Assembly (NCBI GenBank): GCA_020629615.1
Contig: JAHDCZ010000014.1
Span: 1 to 45,588, forward strand
DNA: 45,588 nt
Direction: 5' to 3'
DNA from: Saprospiraceae bacterium
GTDB taxonomy: Bacteria; Bacteroidota; Bacteroidia; Chitinophagales; Saprospiraceae
In this document: piece after piece, positions 43,001 through 45,588 of the stretch
Layout of the letters: the number at the start of each line of letters is the position of its first letter
Numbering within the stretch: position 1 is the stretch's first letter
Made by a program: the position numbers and the translations under genes
Notes under the pieces: generated by a model
Told to the model about the DNA's origin: nothing
Database searches by the model: none
The model's input: only the letters and a program-made list of their open reading frames with translations

Positions 43001-45588
43001 ACCACAAGATGCATCAACCCCTGTTGCATTGGGCGAAAGTCCTGAAGAACTTCCAATTGTAGTTGAGGCCGTATCTGAACAACCATTTGCATCGGTCACT
43101 GTTATTGTATAAGTTCCTGCACTTAAGCCCGTAAACGTTTGGGGACTCGTCGCATTCGCTTGTGACAAATCGCCACTTATCGTAAATGGTCCCGTACCGC
43201 CTGTCCAAGTAATTTCTACTTCTCCATTTGTTAAACCGCATGACGCATCAACGCCTGTTGCATTGGACGAAAGTCCTGATGAGCTTCCTATTATTGTTGA
43301 AGCTGTATTTGAACAACCATTTGCATCGGTCACTGTTACCGTATATGTTCCTGCACCTAAGCCAGTAAACGTTTGGGGACTCGTCGCATTCGCTTGTGAC
43401 AAATCGCCACTTATCGTAAATGGACCTGTCCCACCTGTCCATGTAATTTCTACTTCTCCGTTCGTTAAACCACAAGACGCATCAACCCCGGTTGCATTGG
43501 ACGAAAGTCCTGAAGAGCTTCCAATTGAAGTTGAGGCCGTATCCGAACAGCCATTTGCATCAGTCACTGTTACTGTATATGTTCCTGCACCTAAGCCAGT
43601 AAACGTTTGGGGACTCGTCGCATTCGCTTGTGACAAATCGCCACTTATCGTAAATGGTCCTGTCCCACCTGTCCAGGTAATTTCTACTTCTCCATTTGTT
43701 AAACCGCATGACGCATCAACCCCTGTTGCATTGGACGAAAGTCCTGATGAGCTTCCTATTATTGTTGAAGCTGTATTTGAACAACCATTTGCATCGGTCA
43801 CTGTTACCGTATATGTTCCTGCACCTAAGCCAGTAAACGTTTGGGGACTCGTCGCATTCGCTTGTGACAAATCGCCACTTATCGTAAATGGTCCTGTCCC
43901 ACCTGTCCAGGTAATTTCTACTTCTCCATTTGTTAAACCGCATGACGCATCAACTCCTGTTGCATTAGTATTCGGAGAAGCTTGATCCTCTACCGTTGCT
44001 GAGGCAACAGAGGTACACCCACTTGCATCTGAGACAGTAATGTTATAATTTCCAGGAGCTAAATTTGAAAACACAAAGGGACTAGTTGCGTTGGTTTGAT
44101 TCAAATCACCTGAAATATTAAATGGTGCAAACCCACCGTTCCAACTGACAGTTATACTTCCATTATCATTTCCGCATAAAGAAGGGGTAGCTACAGAACT
44201 CGCGGTAGGTCCATTTAAATTAGTAACAACCGCAACCACAGTATCCGAACAACCATTAATGTCTGTTATCGTTAAAGAGTAGCTCCCACTACTTAAATTA
44301 TTAAATGATTGAGGACTCGTCGCATTTGATTGCGATAGATCACCACTTATGGTAAAGGGGCCTGTGCCGCCTGTCCAATTTAGGGTGACCGAACCGTCAT
44401 TTGCTCCACAACTAGTACTTGTTGTTGTTGCATTCGCAGAAAGTCCTGATGAACTTCCAATTGTAATTGAAGCATTATCAGAGCATCCATTAACGTCTGT
44501 TACCATTACGTTATACGTTCCTGCACTTAAGCCCGTAAAAGTCTGAGGGCTCGTCGCATTAGCTTGTGACAAATCGCCACTTATAGTAAATGGTCCCGTG
44601 CCACCTGTCCATGAAATCTCTACTTCTCCATTATTTAAACCACAGCTCGCATCTGTCCCAATACCACTTGATAATAATCCTGTTGAACTTCCAACTGTTG
44701 CCGAAGCAGTATCGGAGCATCCGTTAACGTCTGTTACCGTTACGGTATATGTTCCTGCACTTAAGCCAGTAAAAGTCTGGGGACTTGTTGCATTTGCTTG
44801 TGTCAAGTCTCCACTTATGTTATATGGCCCAGTGCCGCCTGTCCATGAAATCTCTACTTCTCCATTATTTAAACCACAGGTAGTTGCTGTTCCAATACCA
44901 CTTGATAATAATCCTGTTGAACTTCCAACTGTTGCCGAAGCAGTATCGGAGCATCCGTTAACGTCTGTTACCGTTACGGTATATGTTCCTGCACTTAAGC
45001 CCGTAAAAGTCTGAGGGCTTGTTGCATTTGCCTGTGTCAAGTCTCCACTTATGTTATATGGTCCAGTGCCGCCTGTCCATGAAATCTCTACTTCTCCATT
45101 ATTTAAACCACAGCTCGCATCTGTCCCAATACCACTTGATAATAATCCTGTTGAACTTCCAACTGTTGCCGAAGCAGTATCGGAGCATCCGTTAACGTCT
45201 GTTACCGTTACGGTATATGTTCCTGCACTTAAGCCAGTAAAAGTCTGGGGACTTGTTGCATTTGCTTGTGTCAAGTCTCCACTTATGTTATATGGTCCCG
45301 TGCCGCCTGTCCATGAAATCTCCACTTCTCCATTGTTTAAACCACAGGTAGTTGCTGTTCCAAGACCACTTGATAGTAATCCTGTTGAACTTCCAACAGT
45401 TGCCGAAGCAGTATCGGAGCATCCGTTAACATCTGTTACTGTTACGGTATACGTTCCTGCACTTAAGCCCGTAAAAGTCTGAGGACTTGTTGCATTTGCT
45501 TGTGTCAAGTCTCCACTTATGTTATATGGTCCCGTGCCGCCTGTCCATGAAATCTCCACTTCTCCATTTGTTAATCCACATGATGCAT
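34049..45588 (-). CDS. Giant secreted T9SS adhesin-like protein, 5' partial (SprB-like array, DUF11, SdrD_B)
   Basis: The frame is open to the right edge and the edge lies inside a repeat (ASCGLTNGEV), so the true N-terminus and signal peptide are outside the window; more than 3840 codons are present. In protein order: at least 23 tandem 78-aa SprB-like units (GGTGPFTISGDLSQxNATSPQ, then GLSAGTYTVTVTDxNGC), one canonical SprB unit (about 40020-40250), and a divergent DUF11-like unit (about 39530-39990). Then come seven DUF11 domains (about 36100-39530) with DEDDxDPA linkers, four SdrD_B-like domains (about 34640-36070), an Fn3-like segment starting VPVEWLSF, and a T9SS type-A sorting domain (VYPNPAIDHIN, ending LIVLKK). 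From the SdrD_B part onward it is clearly paralogous to the 4401-aa protein. T9SS export to the cell surface is inferred from the family; adhesion is likely. Confidence 0.92.
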   Translation of the reverse strand, partial: ASCGLTNGEVEISWTGGTGPYNISGDLTQANATSPQTFTGLSAGTYTVTVTDVNGCSDTASATVGSSTGLLSSGLGTATTCGLNNGEVEISWTGGTGPYNISGDLTQANATSPQTFTGLSAGTYTVTVTDVNGCSDTASATVGSSTGLLSSGIGTDASCGLNNGEVEISWTGGTGPYNISGDLTQANATSPQTFTGLSAGTYTVTVTDVNGCSDTASATVGSSTGLLSSGIGTATTCGLNNGEVEISWTGGTGPYNISGDLTQANATSPQTFTGLSAGTYTVTVTDVNGCSDTASATVGSSTGLLSSGIGTDASCGLNNGEVEISWTGGTGPFTISGDLSQANATSPQTFTGLSAGTYNVMVTDVNGCSDNASITIGSSSGLSANATTTSTSCGANDGSVTLNWTGGTGPFTISGDLSQSNATSPQSFNNLSSGSYSLTITDINGCSDTVVAVVTNLNGPTASSVATPSLCGNDNGSITVSWNGGFAPFNISGDLNQTNATSPFVFSNLAPGNYNITVSDASGCTSVASATVEDQASPNTNATGVDASCGLTNGEVEITWTGGTGPFTISGDLSQANATSPQTFTGLGAGTYTVTVTDANGCSNTASTIIGSSSGLSSNATGVDASCGLTNGEVEITWTGGTGPFTISGDLSQANATSPQTFTGLGAGTYTVTVTDANGCSDTASTSIGSSSGLSSNATGVDASCGLTNGEVEITWTGGTGPFTISGDLSQANATSPQTFTGLGAGTYTVTVTDANGCSNTASTIIGSSSGLSSNATGVDASCGLTNGEVEITWTGGTGPFTISGDLSQANATSPQTFTGLSAGTYTITVTDANGCSDTASTTIGSSSGLSPNATGVDASCGLTNGEVEITWSGGTGPYNISGDLSQANATSPQTFTGLSAGTYTITVTDANGCSDTASTTIGSSSGLSPNATGVDASCGLTNGEVEITWSGGTGPYNISGDLSQANATSPQTFTGLNAGTYAVTVTDANGCSNTASANVGSSIGLMPNAISTDASCGLTNGEIQVTWSGGTGPFNISGDLSQTNAVSPQTFTGLSAGTYMITVTDVNGCSGTATSIVLNSERPMANTQAVNTTCGFSNGSVTIEWMGGVAPFTISGDLFQVNAVSPQSFTGLSAGTYSVVVTDSNGCTDTATAMVGTSMGLVSSANSSDATCGQDNGEIQVIWSAGTAPFSISGDLSQSNATSPQNFTGLSVGSYTVTVTDVNGCTDTATANIGNVDGPAMNTSVVNTSCGNSDGSITITWTNGTGPFIISGDLFQLNATSPHTFTGLSAGNYSLELTDNNGCSDSVLVTVGDSDQPVANASAVNTTCGNSDGSVTITWTEGTGPFVISGDLFSANATSPQTFTGLSAGSYSVIVTDSNGCSDTATATIASSNQPIANGSAMNTTCGNSDGSVTITWTDGTGPFTISGDLSQMNAVSPQTFTGLSAGTYNITVTDNNGCTDTAFATVGGSNQPLANASAVNTNCGNSDGSVTITWTQGTGPFTISGDLSQMNAVSPQVFTGLGAGTYTVTVTDSNGCTNTASATVGGSNQPVANASAMNTTCGDSNGSVTISWIDGTGPFVISGDLFEVNATSPHTFTDLGVGSYSVIVTDSNGCTGAASVTVGDSNRPMASSTSVNATCGLINGQVVISWSGGTGPFTLSGDLSQTNASNPQTFTGLNPGSYTVTVTDINGCTDTVTALVGNSEGPFALASTINSTCEDANGSVTIDWFGGTAPFAISGDLFQMNAISPQEFNGLIAGDYTITLTDANGCVSVRSFEIENEEQVSALCTVLNHPSCLGNDGEVTASGVGGPLPYTYLWSDGSTDATNSDLIPGTYLVTVTDANGCGSICSVDLDFPNNCLTHRKELVSILQETDGTSTVVYEIIVENTGVFIEDYTLTDTPFFENDIVIESASFTSTAVGHPANPTPVILSGSGPWTLASIQNIAGLSSDSYFLTVNVSIDLLDPNSVGDEFYEPCGNGNPDLATPYQGLFNQSALDIDHDGTPEEIDEVCGDIIIFDLALRKTLQTTGPYNYDDLITFEIEVFNQGNVDAFQVQITDYIPSGFMFVSNVNPGWMLTTNGAVYTIPTIEVGMSRTIPITLKLMRSIGSMSWDNYAEISQAMNPNGEIANDIDSTPDQDQFNDNLVKPGDPDDNEIFGNGPTLNEDEDDSDPAAPKIFDLALIKTINMELPSYELGDFIQFDIKLVNQGNETARDINVIDYIPCGFGFASGFNGAWFYNPLTNQANYTYSGLLNPGEEVVIPLILEVQSCSDDINAWTNYAEITATKDIDGFDNSGDDIDSTPDDIIDNDAGGEPNTVNDDNLDGDGVDDEDDHDPAIIPIYDLAQIITLADQSPYQYGDDITFNVKVCNQGNRPVEKIEITGYMPVGYTFNPVLNDMGWTIWPDGDIRYFYPDVINPGDCVDIPLVLTINQTQGGDKDWIIYTQITGFTNELLQNVLDIDSTPGTSNSEETNLLPGDLADNDLTSTDKGGEEDDHDPAGIQINDLALRKVVTSDGPYVYGDVVDYTIEVYNQGSTVMNDVVVVEYVPNGLSFDPSLAGNEIWQGSTPFDMLTSTLSGSILPGEIRLLTLKLIAGPSDDLNAWTNSAEIKTAKDENGQVIEGDIDSNFDMDPNNDNMLECGDENDDEINEDGLNIPGDDEDDQDIACIEIFDLALIKEVVSQQPYQYGELIEFKIVVRNQGNVDAVNVQVVDYMPIGYSFLASNNLNWIDMGNGMLRYDIPVSIVAGGQDIEIPLFLTLEQTSGGVNNYNNFAEIKQSESTEGTTLDADSNADMDPTNDPETECGDPLEDNSFDGEGLEAGDEDDTDPACIEIYDLALRKVVITNGPYVYGDVIEYSIEVHNQGNKAVNDVVVVEYLPNGLVYDPSLVGNDIWEGIAPYSMLTSTISGSILPGEIRYLTIRLIAQSSDELNGWTNSAEIKTAKDENGQVIDGDIDSNFDMDPTNDNMLECGDENDDEINEDGLNNPGDDEDDQDIACIEIYDVALIKWIDDKGPYMINEIADYNIRVFNQGNVPVYNVEVTDYIRDGYAFDSTINPGWFMSQGLLKNVIQGPIAPGASILLSLKLQVVVPQNATMGSWYNEAEVSNITNEIGEDQTDFDSILDDDPDNDNDLVDGPDPDLIFDEEDNNDNVIDENIFNPEDDDEDDNDAAEIIVVGGLGDTVFKDLDGDGIQDPNEPGVEGVIVTLTDCNGNVLETQITDSEGFYFFNNLIPGNYQVGYDLVNLPVGCAFTYANQGTDDALDSDVDVLTGLAPCTYIDGGEYDSTFDAGLLILASIGDMVWHDIDGDGQMDLNEPGIAGVVVHLYNDSWELIRTTATDPNGKYLFDLLYPGNYYLQFETPEGMEITFPNTGVNDGTDSDVDGSNGPGTTTITHLDPGENDLDWDAGYYFCVPIGELVWYDEDEDDVWDEIENGINGLEVNLWKNHFGTWTIWETTVTSYKPGSPSDDGYFKFCAPPGQYYIEVLMPIYGLVPVQPDRGNIEAHDSDIDNTYGFGTSDDFVVFSGQEKCDLGAGYYPMAQIGDRVWRDDNGNGQQDVGEPAMSGVLVEAFNAIGEKIAEATTSVSGTYNIDYLQRDDYFLRFTPPTGYGMTTANLGNDQTDSDVDHSNGPNTTKFYQMNVGDSIPHVDAGLVFGVVPVEWLSFTGENRGSFNQLLWSTASEFNSSHFEVYKRHQSDSDFRLIGKVASKGSTSEITNYDLKDFDLEKSGIYYYRLKQVDLDGGFDFSQTISIKVNAIDNAHAVSVYPNPAIDHINLDLNINQLSDVQISIWDANGKVVKRNFFMERLQPGEHTRTINIQDLNAGVYQLNFKIGLESFNQKLIVLKK
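36100..39540 (-). repeat. DUF11 units of the third giant, with a duplicated block
   Basis: Seven units begin with (F/Y/N)D(L/V)A and contain a variant of NQG. The blocks at about 36570-37100 and 37560-38090 are far more similar to each other than to their neighbours: both encode YVYGDV, NDVVVVEY.PNGL, SGSILPGEIR and an almost identical acidic linker with NDNMLECGDENDDEINEDG. They are offset by 990 bp with one unrelated DUF11 unit between them, which is what duplication of a two-domain block would leave. Confidence 0.85.
40250..45588 (-). repeat. Tandem 234-bp repeats encoding SprB-like units (at least 23 copies)
   Basis: Units of 234 bp (78 aa) run head to tail from about 40250 to the window edge. 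Each encodes two Cys (CG near the start and NGC near the end), the core GTGPF.ISGDL.Q.NA.SPQ.FTGL.AG.Y, and a variable SS.G linker. Copies near 40250-42500 are diverged, while those at about 42640-43980 and 44600-45588 are nearly identical. Within the young blocks the variants alternate with a 468-bp period (for example the TDASCG marker at 44643 and 45111, and TATTCG at 44881 and 45349). The array continues beyond the window. Confidence 0.93.

Noticed and set aside
42429-45482. Long plus-strand open frames opposite the 234-bp array (for example 43263-43985 and 45051-45482)
   Set aside because: They are antisense shadows: the repeat length is a multiple of three and the antisense frame happens to lack stops, so every copy stays open. 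The minus-strand frame has the recognisable domains.

Overview
The window looks like a chromosomal segment of a Bacteroidota bacterium, probably from the Saprospiria/Lewinella-like part of the phylum. The grounds are three giant secreted proteins ending in type IX secretion (T9SS) type-A sorting domains, SprB/DUF11/SdrD_B repeat architectures, a TAnnTTTG-type promoter, AT-rich non-coding DNA without Shine-Dalgarno sequences, and TPR-containing sensor kinases. The lineage is an inference from style; no rRNA or tRNA gene was seen.

Layout. Positions 6-599 (+) hold a small polytopic membrane protein. It converges on two giant minus-strand adhesin-like genes: 661-8391 (2576 aa) and 8603-21808 (4401 aa). 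Upstream of the second, on the same strand, lies a two-component pair: a TPR sensor kinase (22623 to about 24692) and a LuxR-type response regulator (21991-22617). A divergent lipoprotein gene (25035-26267) follows. Next comes ileS (26554-29859) with its own promoter and a 5' leader. A tight plus-strand cluster then runs: a second TPR sensor kinase (29968-31956), a single-domain receiver (31953-32384) and adenine deaminase (32374-33987). From 34049 to the right edge lies a third giant minus-strand gene, cut by the window (more than 3840 codons present). Intrinsic terminators separate most units.

The giants share one C-terminal plan: D-rich SdrD_B-like domains, a short Fn3-like segment beginning VPVEWLSF, then the T9SS sorting domain. 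Their N-terminal cassettes differ: a propeller plus 85-aa Ig-like repeats, Ig/PKD-like plus SprB plus DUF11, or a long array of 78-aa SprB-like units plus DUF11. Several arrays show almost identical copies or a two-unit (468 bp) higher-order period, which points to recent duplication.

The most notable finding is the ileS leader. A consensus promoter is followed at once by an 18-codon ORF with six isoleucine codons (MEMIIINIIRICRWHADR), then by mutually exclusive pairing segments and a strong intrinsic terminator, and then ileS. This is the full logic of ribosome-mediated transcription attenuation by Ile-tRNA charging. The encoded IleRS carries GIHH in place of the usual HIGH signature, the active-site variant linked in the literature to very high mupirocin resistance in type-2 IleRS.
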